This document shows, piece after piece, positions 8,327 through 17,155 of a DNA stretch of 32,666 bases (position 1 is the first letter of the stretch; each line of letters begins with the position of its first letter). The position numbers were made by a program, and so were the translations under genes. The notes beneath the pieces are model-generated. The model had not been told where the DNA came from and made no database searches. It saw nothing but the letters and a program-made list of their open reading frames with translations. The DNA is taken from NCBI RefSeq assembly GCF_000187745.1, contig NZ_GL732491.1:73544-106209 (forward strand). The letters run 5' to 3'. This DNA is from Streptococcus sp. M334 (GTDB taxonomy: Bacteria; Bacillota; Bacilli; Lactobacillales; Streptococcaceae).

Positions 8327-9754
8327 ATGTATTTAGGAGATTTGATGGAAAAGGCCGAATCTGGCCAATTTTCAATCCTTTCCTTTCTATTACAAGAGTC
8401 TCAGATGACTGTCAAGGCTGTAATGGAGGAAACAGGATTTTCAAAAGCAACCCTAACCAAATATGTCACCCTGCTCAATGATAAGGCTTCGGACAGTGGT
8501 TTAGAGCTGATTATTCATTTAGAAGATGAAAATCTGCGTCTATCGATCGGTGCAACTACCAAGGGAAGAGATATCCGAAGCTTATTTTTGGAGAATGTTG
8601 TTAAATACCAGATTTTGGTCTATCTTCTCTACCATCAACAGTTTTTAGCCCATCAGCTAGCTCAAGAATTGATGATTAGTGAGGCTACGCTTGGTCGCCA
8701 CTTAGCTAGTTTAAATCAGATTTTGTCAGAATTTGATTTATCTATTCAAAATGGACGTTGGCGAGGTCCAGAGCATCAGATTCGCTATTTCTATTTTTGT
8801 CTTTTCCGCAAGGTCTGGTCGAGTCAGGAGTGGGAAGGTCACATGCAGAAACCAGAGAGAAAACAGGAGATTGCCGCTTTAGAAGAAATCTGCGGTGCAA
8901 GTTTGTCTTCGGGTCAGAAATTGGACTTGGTTCTCTGGTCTCACATCAGTCAGCAGCGTCTTCGGGTCAATGCCTGTCAGTTCCAAGTGATAGAAGAAAA
9001 AATGCGGGGGTATTTTGACAATATTTTCTACCTTCGTTTGCTCAGAAAGGTTCCGTCCTTTTTTGCTGGGCAACATATTCCACTAGGAACTGAGGATGGT
9101 GAGATGATGATATTCTTCTCTTTTCTCTTGTCTCATCGTATTCTTCCCCTTCATACCATGGAGTATATCCTTGGTTTTGGAGGGCAGTTGGTAGATTTGC
9201 TGACACAATTGATTCAAGAAATGAAGAAGGAGGAGTTGCTGGGTGATTATACAGAGGACCATATTACCTATGAACTCAGTCAGCTTTGTGCTCAAGTCTA
9301 TCTCTATAAGGGCTATATTTTACAGGATCGCTACAAGTATCAGTTAGAGAATCGTCATCCTTATTTGTTGATGGAACATGATTTTAAGGGGACGGCAGAG
9401 GAGATTCTTCATGCTCTACCTGCTTTTCAACAGGGGACGGATTTGGATAAGAAAATTCTCTGGGAATGGCTCCAGTTGATAGAATATATGGCTGAAAACG
9501 GTGGCCAGCATATGCGGATTGGTCTGGATTTGACATCTGGTTTTCTTGTCTTTTCAAGAATGGCAGCCATTTTGAAACGGTATTTGGAATACAATCGTTT
9601 TATTACTATTGAAGCCTATGATTGTACTCGGCATTATGATTTGCTGGTTACAAATAATCCTATTCATAAGAAGGAACAGACACCAGTCTATTACTTAAAA
9701 AACGACTTGGATATGGAAGATTTGGCAGGGATTCGTCAGTTATTATTCACTTAA
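8327..9754 (+). CDS. Mga-like transcriptional regulator
   Basis: 475 aa from ATG 8327 with GAAAGGGG upstream. Two N-terminal winged-helix regions: about 20-60 ([20 protein letters not shown]) and about 103-150 ([20 protein letters not shown]). A long helical central part follows, of the PRD-like/Mga type, and a C-terminal EIIB-like segment around 395-470. Such regulators in streptococci link sugar/PTS status to virulence or metabolic genes. It directly precedes the glp operon on the same strand (160 bp gap), so control of glpKOF is plausible but unproven. A weak promoter TTCAGC-17-TATGCT ends about 25 bp before the start. Confidence 0.82.
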   Translation: MYLGDLMEKAESGQFSILSFLLQESQMTVKAVMEETGFSKATLTKYVTLLNDKASDSGLELIIHLEDENLRLSIGATTKGRDIRSLFLENVVKYQILVYLLYHQQFLAHQLAQELMISEATLGRHLASLNQILSEFDLSIQNGRWRGPEHQIRYFYFCLFRKVWSSQEWEGHMQKPERKQEIAALEEICGASLSSGQKLDLVLWSHISQQRLRVNACQFQVIEEKMRGYFDNIFYLRLLRKVPSFFAGQHIPLGTEDGEMMIFFSFLLSHRILPLHTMEYILGFGGQLVDLLTQLIQEMKKEELLGDYTEDHITYELSQLCAQVYLYKGYILQDRYKYQLENRHPYLLMEHDFKGTAEEILHALPAFQQGTDLDKKILWEWLQLIEYMAENGGQHMRIGLDLTSGFLVFSRMAAILKRYLEYNRFITIEAYDCTRHYDLLVTNNPIHKKEQTPVYYLKNDLDMEDLAGIRQLLFT

Positions 9755-9835
9755 AAGGCTTGGTTGTTCCAGGTCTTTTTTGTGAAATTTACACAATCTC
9801 CTCACATTTTTTTAAAAATTAAAAAAAGTTGATAA

Positions 9836-11422
<1,587 letters not shown>

Positions 11423-11463
11423 TACTGGAAGAATAAAGCGACTTAGTTAGAAAGTGTGTAAAT

Positions 11464-13290
11464 ATGGAATTTTCAAAGAAAACACGTGAATTATCAATTC
11501 AAAAAATGCAGGAACGTACCCTGGACCTCTTAATTATCGGTGGAGGAATCACAGGGGCTGGTGTAGCCTTGCAGGCAGCAGCTAGTGGTCTTGAGACTGG
11601 TTTGATTGAAATGCAGGACTTCGCAGAAGGAACATCCAGCCGTTCAACAAAATTAGTTCACGGAGGTCTTCGTTACCTCAAACAATTTGACGTAGAAGTT
11701 GTATCAGATACGGTTTCTGAACGTGCAGTGGTTCAACAAATCGCACCACACATTCCAAAACCAGACCCAATGCTCTTGCCAGTTTACGATGAAGATGGAG
11801 CGACCTTTAGCCTCTTCCGTCTGAAAGTAGCTATGGACTTGTATGACCTTTTGGCAGGAGTTAACAACACACCAGTTGCTAACAAGGTTTTGAGCAAGGA
11901 AGAAGTTTTGGAACGCCAGCCAAACTTGAAGAAAGAAGGCTTGGTAGGAGGTGGGGTTTACCTTGACTTCCGTAACAACGATGCGCGTCTCGTGATTGAA
12001 AACATCAAACGTGCCAACCAAGACGGTGCCCTCATTGCCAACCACGTTAAAGCAGAAGGCTTCCTCTTTGACGAAAGTGGCAAGATTACTGGTGTCGTAG
12101 CCCGTGATTTGTTGACAGACCAAGTCTTTGAAATCAAGGCCCGTCTGGTGATTAATACAACAGGTCCTTGGAGCGACAAGGTACGTAATTTGTCTAATAA
12201 GGGAACACAATTCTCACAAATGCGTCCAACTAAGGGAGTTCACTTGGTAGTGGATTCAAGCAAGATTAAGGTTTCTCAGCCAGTTTACTTTGATACAGGT
12301 TTGGGTGACGGTCGGATGGTCTTTGTTCTCCCACGTGAAAACAAGACCTACTTCGGTACAACTGATACAGACTACACAGGCGATTTGGAACATCCAAAAG
12401 TGACGCAGGAAGATGTAGATTATCTACTTGGCATTGTCAACAATCGCTTCCCAGAAGCGAATATTACAGTTGCTGACATTGAAAGTAGCTGGGCTGGTCT
12501 TCGTCCATTGATCGCAGGCAATAGCGCTTCTGACTACAATGGAGGAAATAACGGAACCATCAGTGATGAAAGCTTTAACAACTTGATTGCGACTGTTGAA
12601 TCTTATCTCTCTAAAGAAAAAACGCGTGAAGATGTTGAAGCTGCTGTTAGCAAGCTTGAAAGCAGTACCTCTGAGAAACATTTGGACCCATCTGCAGTTT
12701 CACGTGGATCTAGCTTGGACCGAGATGATAATGGTCTCTTGACCCTTGCTGGTGGTAAAATCACAGACTACCGTAAGATGGCTGAAGGAGCTATGGAGCG
12801 CGTGGTTGACATCCTCAAAGCAGAATTTGACCGTAGCTTTAAACTGATCAACTCTAAGACTTACCCTGTTTCAGGTGGAGAATTGAACCCAGCAAATGTA
12901 GACTCAGAAATCGAAGCCTTTGCGCAACTTGGAGTATCTCGTGGTTTGGATAGCAAGGAAGCTCACTACCTAGCAAATCTTTACGGTTCAAATGCACCGA
13001 AGGTCTTTGCCCTTGCTCACAGCTTGGAACAAGCACCAGGACTCAGCTTGGCAGACACCTTGTCTCTTCACTATGCAATGCGCAATGAGTTGGCTCTGAG
13101 CCCAGTTGACTTCCTTCTTCGTCGTACCAACCACATGCTCTTTATGCGTGATAGTTTGGATAGCATCGTTGAGCCAGTTTTGGATGAAATGGGACGATGC
13201 TATGACTGGACAGAAGAAGAAAAAGCAGCTTACCGTGCGGATGTTGCAGCAGCTCTTGCTAACAACGATTTAGCAGAATTAAAAAATTAA
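11464..13290 (+). CDS. glpO: Alpha-glycerophosphate oxidase
   Basis: 608 aa FAD flavoprotein that oxidises glycerol-3-phosphate to dihydroxyacetone phosphate with O2, producing H2O2, as usual in lactic acid bacteria. FAD-binding GGGITGAG at residues 26-33; GTSSRSTKLVHGGLRYL; substrate region TKGVHLVVD; second FAD contact LAGGKITDYRKMAEG. An insertion around residues 360-415 (NDNGG/GNNGTISDE…SSTSEKHLDPSAVSRG) is characteristic of streptococcal/enterococcal GlpO compared with GlpD dehydrogenases. 41 bp after glpK. A contributor to peroxide and oxidative stress. Confidence 0.96.
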   Translation: MEFSKKTRELSIQKMQERTLDLLIIGGGITGAGVALQAAASGLETGLIEMQDFAEGTSSRSTKLVHGGLRYLKQFDVEVVSDTVSERAVVQQIAPHIPKPDPMLLPVYDEDGATFSLFRLKVAMDLYDLLAGVNNTPVANKVLSKEEVLERQPNLKKEGLVGGGVYLDFRNNDARLVIENIKRANQDGALIANHVKAEGFLFDESGKITGVVARDLLTDQVFEIKARLVINTTGPWSDKVRNLSNKGTQFSQMRPTKGVHLVVDSSKIKVSQPVYFDTGLGDGRMVFVLPRENKTYFGTTDTDYTGDLEHPKVTQEDVDYLLGIVNNRFPEANITVADIESSWAGLRPLIAGNSASDYNGGNNGTISDESFNNLIATVESYLSKEKTREDVEAAVSKLESSTSEKHLDPSAVSRGSSLDRDDNGLLTLAGGKITDYRKMAEGAMERVVDILKAEFDRSFKLINSKTYPVSGGELNPANVDSEIEAFAQLGVSRGLDSKEAHYLANLYGSNAPKVFALAHSLEQAPGLSLADTLSLHYAMRNELALSPVDFLLRRTNHMLFMRDSLDSIVEPVLDEMGRCYDWTEEEKAAYRADVAAALANNDLAELKN

Positions 13291-13298
13291 GAAAAAAT

Positions 13299-13346
13299 AA
13301 AAGAGGTGGAGGGCAGGACTCCGTGTCGCCCACCCCTTCTTTTTAA
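13299..13346 (+). terminator. Hairpin between glpO and glpF
   Basis: AAAAGAGGTGGAGGGC pairs with GCCCACCCCTTCTTTT with two mismatches and ends in a T run. It fills nearly all of the 69-bp gap. Since glpF has no obvious promoter of its own, this likely works as a partial terminator that lowers glpF expression relative to glpK/glpO. Confidence 0.7.
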
Positions 13347-13359
13347 TGGAGACAGAAAG

Positions 13360-14064
13360 ATGATGAATGAATTATTTGGAGAATTTTTGGGAACTTTAAT
13401 CCTCATTCTTCTAGGAAATGGTGTTGTTGCAGGTGTGGTTCTTCCTAAAACCAAGAGCAACAGTTCAGGTTGGATTGTGATTACTATGGGTTGGGGAATT
13501 GCAGTTGCGGTTGCGGTCTTTGTATCTGGCAAGCTCAGTCCAGCTCATTTAAACCCAGCTGTGACAATTGGTGTGGCTTTAAAAGGTGGTTTGCCTTGGG
13601 CTTCCGTTTTCCCTTATATCTTAGCCCAGTTTGCAGGGGCTATGCTGGGTCAGATTTTGGTTTGGTTGCAATTCAAACCGCATTATGAGGCAGAAGAAAA
13701 TGCAGGCAATATCCTAGCCACCTTCAGTACTGGTCCAGCCATCAAAGATACTGTATCAAACTTGATAAGTGAAATCCTTGGAACCTTTGTTTTGGTCTTG
13801 ACAATCTTTGTTTTGGGTCTTTACGATTTTCAGGCAGGTATCGGAACCTTTGCAGTTGGTACCTTGATTGTTGGTATCGGTCTATCACTAGGTGGGACAA
13901 CAGGCTATGCCTTGAACCCAGCTCGTGACCTTGGACCTCGTATCATGCACAGCATCTTGCCAATTCCAAACAAAGGAGACGGAGACTGGTCTTACGCTTG
14001 GATTCCTGTTGTGGGACCTGTTATCGGAGCAGCCTTGGCTGTACTTGTATTCTCACTTTTCTAA
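13360..14064 (+). CDS. glpF: Glycerol uptake facilitator (aquaglyceroporin)
   Basis: 234 aa MIP-family channel for passive glycerol entry. Start at ATG 13360 (a second ATG follows directly) with GGAGACAG upstream; the open frame extends back into the hairpin but without a start site there. Six membrane helices plus the two half-helices carrying NPA boxes: HLNPAVTIG (near residue 66) and ALNPARDLGPR (near residue 186). The RDLGPR ending of the second box, with aspartate after NPAR, is typical of glycerol-conducting rather than strict water channels. Third gene of the glp operon. Confidence 0.96.
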   Translation: MMNELFGEFLGTLILILLGNGVVAGVVLPKTKSNSSGWIVITMGWGIAVAVAVFVSGKLSPAHLNPAVTIGVALKGGLPWASVFPYILAQFAGAMLGQILVWLQFKPHYEAEENAGNILATFSTGPAIKDTVSNLISEILGTFVLVLTIFVLGLYDFQAGIGTFAVGTLIVGIGLSLGGTTGYALNPARDLGPRIMHSILPIPNKGDGDWSYAWIPVVGPVIGAALAVLVFSLF

Positions 14065-14135
14065 TTTAGAAAGCATTTATTTTGATAGTGATTGGGTAAA
14101 AACTCAATTTCAGGAAAAAATGAAGTAAATCTTCT

Positions 14136-14160
14136 CATAATAAAACGCATCATATCAAGC
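14136..14160 (-). repeat. Truncated copy of palindromic repeat at island left edge
   Basis: CATAATAAAACGCATCATAT followed by CAAGC matches, in reverse complement, the right arm of the palindrome at 20114-20161 with one internal mismatch; the other arm is absent. It sits where glpF-associated sequence gives way to the replication-protein-like remnant, so it may mark a recombination joint. Confidence 0.55.
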
Positions 14161-14455
14161 ACGAAAATTCCACGAGGTCAACTACAGTCAGAAAGCTGAA
14201 CAACAAGCCAAAACGCCCAAAAAAGGCGGCAAAAAGCAAGCACCTGCAAGCAACGTGCCGAAATGGTCAAATCCTGATTATGTCAACGAATTAGACCCAA
14301 AAATCGTTGATATGCTAGTAGAATTTCACAAGTCACAAGGCACTTTGGAAACTCCCAAGGCGCAAGCAGAAATCGCCCAAAAACGTGAAGAAATCGAGCA
14401 AAGGAGAGCTGAGCTTGAGGATAAAAAAACAAGAGCTTTTGAACCGCTTGGATAA
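14144..14455 (+). pseudogene. C-terminal remnant, replication-initiator-like
   Basis: An open frame without a start runs from after the TAA at 14141 to the stop at 14453-14455, about 103 codons. Its content is lysine/glutamine-rich (QKAEQQAKTPKKGGKKQAP), then VPKWSNPDYVNELDP, then a coiled-coil-like EIAQKREEIEQRRAELEDKK. Basic linkers followed by a PKWSNPxY-like motif and a helical tail recall C-termini of RepA-type replication initiators on plasmids and integrative elements (from memory, not checked). GTG 14255 is the only internal start of note but lacks a clear ribosome site. Likely a decayed mobile-element gene. Confidence 0.45.
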
Positions 14456-14502
14456 ATAGAGTTTCGCAAGTATTATGCTTACAAATTACTTGAGCAATTA
14501 AC

Positions 14503-14548
14503 TAAAATATAAACCCTGCCTTTATATCTAGGCAGGGTTTATATTTTA
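14503..14548. terminator. Bidirectional terminator
   Basis: A perfect 19-bp inverted repeat (arms 14503-14521 and 14530-14548, core AAACCCTGCCT) around TTATATCT. T/A-rich flanks occur on both sides. The stop codon of the minus-strand secreted-protein gene (14548-14546) lies inside the right arm. Confidence 0.85.
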
Positions 14549-15205
14549 GAAATTCACGTAGGTTGTTTCGGTTTTTACATACCCAGTATAGTTTGAGTTT
14601 CTATAGTATTCAGTGATAAACTTCCATTTTCTTTGAGCAACATGGATATAAGTACTTGTTATGTAGTATGGATATGGGCTTTGTGAATCCAAGTAAGCCT
14701 GATAAGCTTGTATACCCCAAAATGCTCCACCAATTATTGCACCCCATGGACCTCCCAATACAGCACCTATCTTACCAATTATAAAACTTAGTCCAGCATC
14801 AGCCATGAAGTTAGCGAATGTGTTTTCTAGTTTATTCCCATGTATTGTGTTGACGTAATTCCAAACATTAGGATCGTATGATCTAAAAGATATATTTAGG
14901 TCGATTTCATTCTTTTGATAATCCATATAAAATGACCCATTGATATAGACACCATCAGCACGTTGTTCAATAGTGTCTACACTTCCATCTGGATTGACCA
15001 CCTCAAGAACTTCATCACTTAAAATATTTACTTGCGTATCTCCGAACCGCACTGATGAGCCATTCTTAAACTGAGTCTCACCAGATACAACTTTAGAGTT
15101 TGCCGATAAGCTATCATCAGCAAAAACAGCAAGCGACGGGGAAATGCTAGACATACAGAAAACAGACATAGCTAGCAAACACATGCATTTAGACATCTTA
15201 GACAT
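14546..15205 (-). CDS. Secreted glycine-rich protein, possible bacteriocin
   Basis: 219 aa. Signal peptide at residues 1-29 (hydrophobic CLLAMSVFCM, cleavage likely after AVFA). The mature part has a polar N-terminal half (30-130), a small-residue hydrophobic segment about 136-170 rich in GxxxG (GKIGAVLGGPWGAIIGGAFWG), and a tyrosine-rich tail. Such a glycine-zipper segment is common in membrane-active bacteriocins; the overall build loosely recalls geobacillin 26-like proteins (memory only). AAAGGAG is 8 nt before the ATG. It is divergent from a 65-aa membrane protein that could confer immunity, with overlapping promoters. It could equally be a surface or adhesion factor. Confidence 0.7.
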   Translation of the reverse strand: MSKMSKCMCLLAMSVFCMSSISPSLAVFADDSLSANSKVVSGETQFKNGSSVRFGDTQVNILSDEVLEVVNPDGSVDTIEQRADGVYINGSFYMDYQKNEIDLNISFRSYDPNVWNYVNTIHGNKLENTFANFMADAGLSFIIGKIGAVLGGPWGAIIGGAFWGIQAYQAYLDSQSPYPYYITSTYIHVAQRKWKFITEYYRNSNYTGYVKTETTYVNF

Positions 15206-15226
15206 AACGGAAACTCCTTTGTATTT

Positions 15227-15274
15227 TTGATTTTTTTCAACTTTTATTATACAATAAAACCAAATAAAAAGAAA
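15227..15274. promoter_or_regulatory. Overlapping divergent promoters
   Basis: Plus strand: TTGATT (15227-15232), 17 nt, TACAAT (15250-15255), serving the 65-aa gene. Minus strand: TTTCTT (15274-15269), 17 nt, TATAAT (15251-15246), serving the secreted protein. The two -10 boxes interlock, so transcription of the two genes should be mutually exclusive or coordinated. Confidence 0.6.
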
Positions 15275-15285
15275 GCGGTAACAAT

Positions 15286-15483
15286 ATGCTTAATGCGAAA
15301 ATTTTTTATATATTTTTATATTTGATCGTTATCGAAACTATAGGCTTGTTGTTGTTGAAAAACGGTCTTGAAAGAGGTTATTTAGACACAGAAGCTATTA
15401 TCCTCGCAATTTTTTCATTTGCTTTTTACAACCTATGTTCATTCGCTTGGGTCTGCTCTACAATAAAAAACAATAAAAAATAA
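15286..15483 (+). CDS. Small membrane protein, possible immunity protein
   Basis: 65 aa with two membrane helices: about 6-24 (IFYIFLYLIVIETIGLLLL) and about 37-57 (AIILAIFSFAFYNLCSFAW), and a basic, asparagine/lysine tail inside the cell. AAAGAAAG lies 11-18 nt upstream of ATG 15286. Size, topology and divergent placement next to a secreted glycine-zipper protein fit bacteriocin immunity proteins, but no family is recognised and no experiment can be inferred. Confidence 0.6.
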   Translation: MLNAKIFYIFLYLIVIETIGLLLLKNGLERGYLDTEAIILAIFSFAFYNLCSFAWVCSTIKNNKK

Positions 15484-15524
15484 ATAGACGTATTTTCAAA
15501 AAAAGATTGCATATTTATCTCAGT

Positions 15525-15550
15525 AAAACGGCGATTTAAATCGTCGTTTT
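15525..15550 (+). terminator. Terminator of the 65-aa membrane protein gene
   Basis: AAACGGCGATTTAAATCGTCGTTT forms a tight hairpin (one G-T pair, TTAA loop) followed by a T run. Confidence 0.75.
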
Positions 15551-15772
15551 TTTGTATAACTCCCCTGAAATTTATTTTAATTATGCAAATTTCACGTATT
15601 TTTGATGTTGAGACGACGATCCTGGGAACTTTTCAGATAATTTTTTGACCTATCTATCATTAGAAAAGCTTAGAGCGCCAAAGGATTTGAGCGTTTTTCT
15701 GATTTTTAAGACTTTTTCCCAGTCTCTTTTTCGATTGAAGATGTAAGTATTCTACTAACTAACTTCTTAGTA
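15551..15772. other. Non-coding stretch, no gene recognised
   Basis: Between the terminator and the SHP gene. No frame with a start and ribosome site was found. A minus-strand frame fragment ending KLSEKFPGSSSQHQ… has no start and may be a decayed gene piece. A short hairpin AGACTGGGAAAAAGTCT (minus strand, around 15707-15723) lies about 50 bp past the SHP stop and could end its transcript, though the T run is poor. Confidence 0.4.
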
Positions 15773-15844
15773 CTAGCCAACAACGATAATCATAATTCCT
15801 CCCAAAATTAGGAATAATAAAGGCAATAATTTTTGTTTTTTCAT
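15773..15844 (-). CDS. shp: Short hydrophobic peptide (SHP) pheromone precursor
   Basis: 23 codons from ATG 15844. Basic head MKKQK, leucine-rich middle, and C-terminal ILGGIMIIVVG. This is the architecture of streptococcal SHP pheromones, whose last 8-9 residues (for example EGIIVIVVG in S. thermophilus) are exported, matured, re-imported by Ami/Opp and bound by the cognate Rgg. The gene is divergent from an rgg with 90 bp between start codons, the usual SHP/Rgg layout. The acidic residue that normally opens the mature peptide is glycine here. The ribosome site is weak (GTGGGG). Too short for routine gene calling. Confidence 0.75.
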   Translation of the reverse strand: MKKQKLLPLLFLILGGIMIIVVG

Positions 15845-15858
15845 GTGAAATACCCCAC

Positions 15859-15887
15859 TTTTGTTTTCTTCTATTTTATGCTAAAAT
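15859..15887. promoter_or_regulatory. Face-to-face shp and rgg promoters
   Basis: rgg has the extended -10 TGCTAAAAT at 15879-15887 with a poor -35. shp, read on the minus strand, has TAAAAT at 15878-15873 with TTTGAT 16 nt upstream (around 15900). The -10 boxes are adjacent on opposite strands, so Rgg binding here could switch both directions. Confidence 0.5.
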
Positions 15888-15934
15888 ATTAAAAATCAAA
15901 AACTGTTCCCAGATATGCTTGTTGGAGAGATATT

Positions 15935-16798
15935 ATGAAAAAATTTGGAGAAATTTTTAAAAAGTTTCGAGAATCTAGAGGTTTTCGCTTGAAAGATGTC
16001 GAAAAAGCTGGTATATCAACATCACAGCTCTCACGTTTTGAAAAGGGAGAGACTGATTTAACCATTTCAAAATTTATGGCTATTTTGGATGAAATTAACA
16101 TGCCTATTGATGAATTTATGTATGCTGTTCATGATTTTCATCGTGATGAACTGAACGAACTCTTATCAAAGGTTAGGCATTTTGTGTCAAATCATAATGT
16201 TGATGGGTTGAAAAAACTACTTTATTCTCAGATGGAGTCAGATTCTAAACAAGAGAAATTTCATAAGCTTAACATTATTTTATTAAAAATTCGTTTACAA
16301 GATTTATCTGGAGAAGCTTATTATTCTGGTGATGATTTATCTTATCTCACTGACTATCTCTTTAGTGTTGAATATTGGGGATACTATGAATTATTGATTT
16401 TTTCAAATACTTTAGATGTTCTAAAACACGATGTCTTTATGGTTTTGGCTAGAGAGATGTCTAGACGTTCTGATTTTTATAAAGAAATTCCTAATAATAG
16501 ACGACTGATTTCATCTATGCTATTGAACGGATATATCACATGTATTGAAAGAGGAAAATTTCTTGATGCTTTGTATTTTGAAAAACGACTAAACCAATGC
16601 TTTTTCACCGAGATAGAAATTTATGAACGGTTGGTGTTTCAGTATGCACAACATCTTTATCGCTACAAAAAAGAGATGGATTGTAAAGCAATTATTGAAA
16701 TGAGGAAGTGTATTGGAGCAATGAAATTAGCGGGAAGTAACCATTTGGCAAAGAATTATGAAAGGCACTTAGAAAAAATTTTAGCAGATAAAGGGTAG
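15935..16798 (+). CDS. rgg: Rgg-family quorum-sensing regulator
   Basis: 287 aa, standard Rgg length. N-terminal XRE-type helix-turn-helix at residues 5-60 (IFKKFRESRGFRLKDVEKAGISTSQLSRFEKGETDLTIS…, with recognition helix around TSQLSRFEKG). An all-helical TPR-like peptide-binding domain (about 65-287) follows. GGAGAG precedes ATG 15935. The divergent SHP gene is the likely ligand source. Targets are probably shp itself and the downstream mini-ORF/ABC/MFS genes on the same strand. Whether it activates or represses cannot be read from the sequence. Confidence 0.93.
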   Translation: MKKFGEIFKKFRESRGFRLKDVEKAGISTSQLSRFEKGETDLTISKFMAILDEINMPIDEFMYAVHDFHRDELNELLSKVRHFVSNHNVDGLKKLLYSQMESDSKQEKFHKLNIILLKIRLQDLSGEAYYSGDDLSYLTDYLFSVEYWGYYELLIFSNTLDVLKHDVFMVLAREMSRRSDFYKEIPNNRRLISSMLLNGYITCIERGKFLDALYFEKRLNQCFFTEIEIYERLVFQYAQHLYRYKKEMDCKAIIEMRKCIGAMKLAGSNHLAKNYERHLEKILADKG

Positions 16799-16951
16799 TG
16801 TGCAGATACGGGAAAGGAAGTATCTCGAAATAATATTTTGGTAGAATTGTCTTTAGAAATTTCAATTACGGTTGTTTTATCAGTTCATTGTATTTGAGCG
16901 ATAGGATTTTTCGAAGTTGTCACCATAATTATGAATTTTGAGGTATTTAAT

Positions 16952-17035
16952 ATGCAAGTTCTATCTCCATATATTTTAAGAAAGAAAAGTGAAACAGGAG
17001 AATTATTTTTCAATAGTAAAAATAATCACTCTTAA
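16952..17035 (+). CDS. 27-aa mini-ORF, candidate peptide precursor
   Basis: ATG 16952 has TTGAGG 8 nt upstream (16938-16943), a convincing ribosome site, and the frame ends in TAA TAA. The product starts MQVLSPYILRKKSETGELFF and ends NNHS; it is charged, with no signal peptide or GG leader. Position is suggestive: downstream of shp/rgg, followed by a hairpin (17073-17124) and then an exporter, as for bacteriocin and RiPP precursors. However, LSPYxxRKKxxTGELFFN also resembles the first residues of PqqD/MftB-like proteins or radical-SAM peptide maturases, so it could be the stub of a lost enzyme. Upstream (16799-16951) I see no clear promoter. Confidence 0.45.
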   Translation: MQVLSPYILRKKSETGELFFNSKNNHS

Positions 17036-17072
17036 TAAACAGCATCATATATAGGTTAATTAAATTATTGTA

Positions 17073-17124
17073 TAGTCTCAGTTGGAGTTAATTTGTTTAT
17101 AACTCTTAGACTGAGGCTTTTATA
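17073..17124 (+). terminator. Hairpin between mini-ORF and exporter gene
   Basis: AGTCTCAGT…GAGTTA pairs with TAACTC…ACTGAGGCT around the loop ATTTGTTTA, with a small internal loop, and is followed by TTTTAT. It resembles the leaky terminators placed after peptide-precursor genes so that the precursor RNA exceeds that of the exporter. Confidence 0.6.
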
Positions 17125-17155
17125 TCTATTCGCTTTCTTTTAGATAGGCTTATTT

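Noticed and set aside
8163..8375. N-terminal extension of hslO
   Set aside because: Would add 71 residues beyond the standard Hsp33 start, crossing the divergent promoter region and overlapping the Mga-like gene.
11704..12210. 168-aa minus-strand frame opposite glpO
   Set aside because: Antisense to the conserved FAD enzyme, cysteine-rich random-looking sequence, no start signal.
16799..16951. A promoter or Rgg box before the 27-aa ORF
   Set aside because: CATAAT at 16924 has no -35 at a workable distance, and I could not find a motif clearly shared with the shp promoter.
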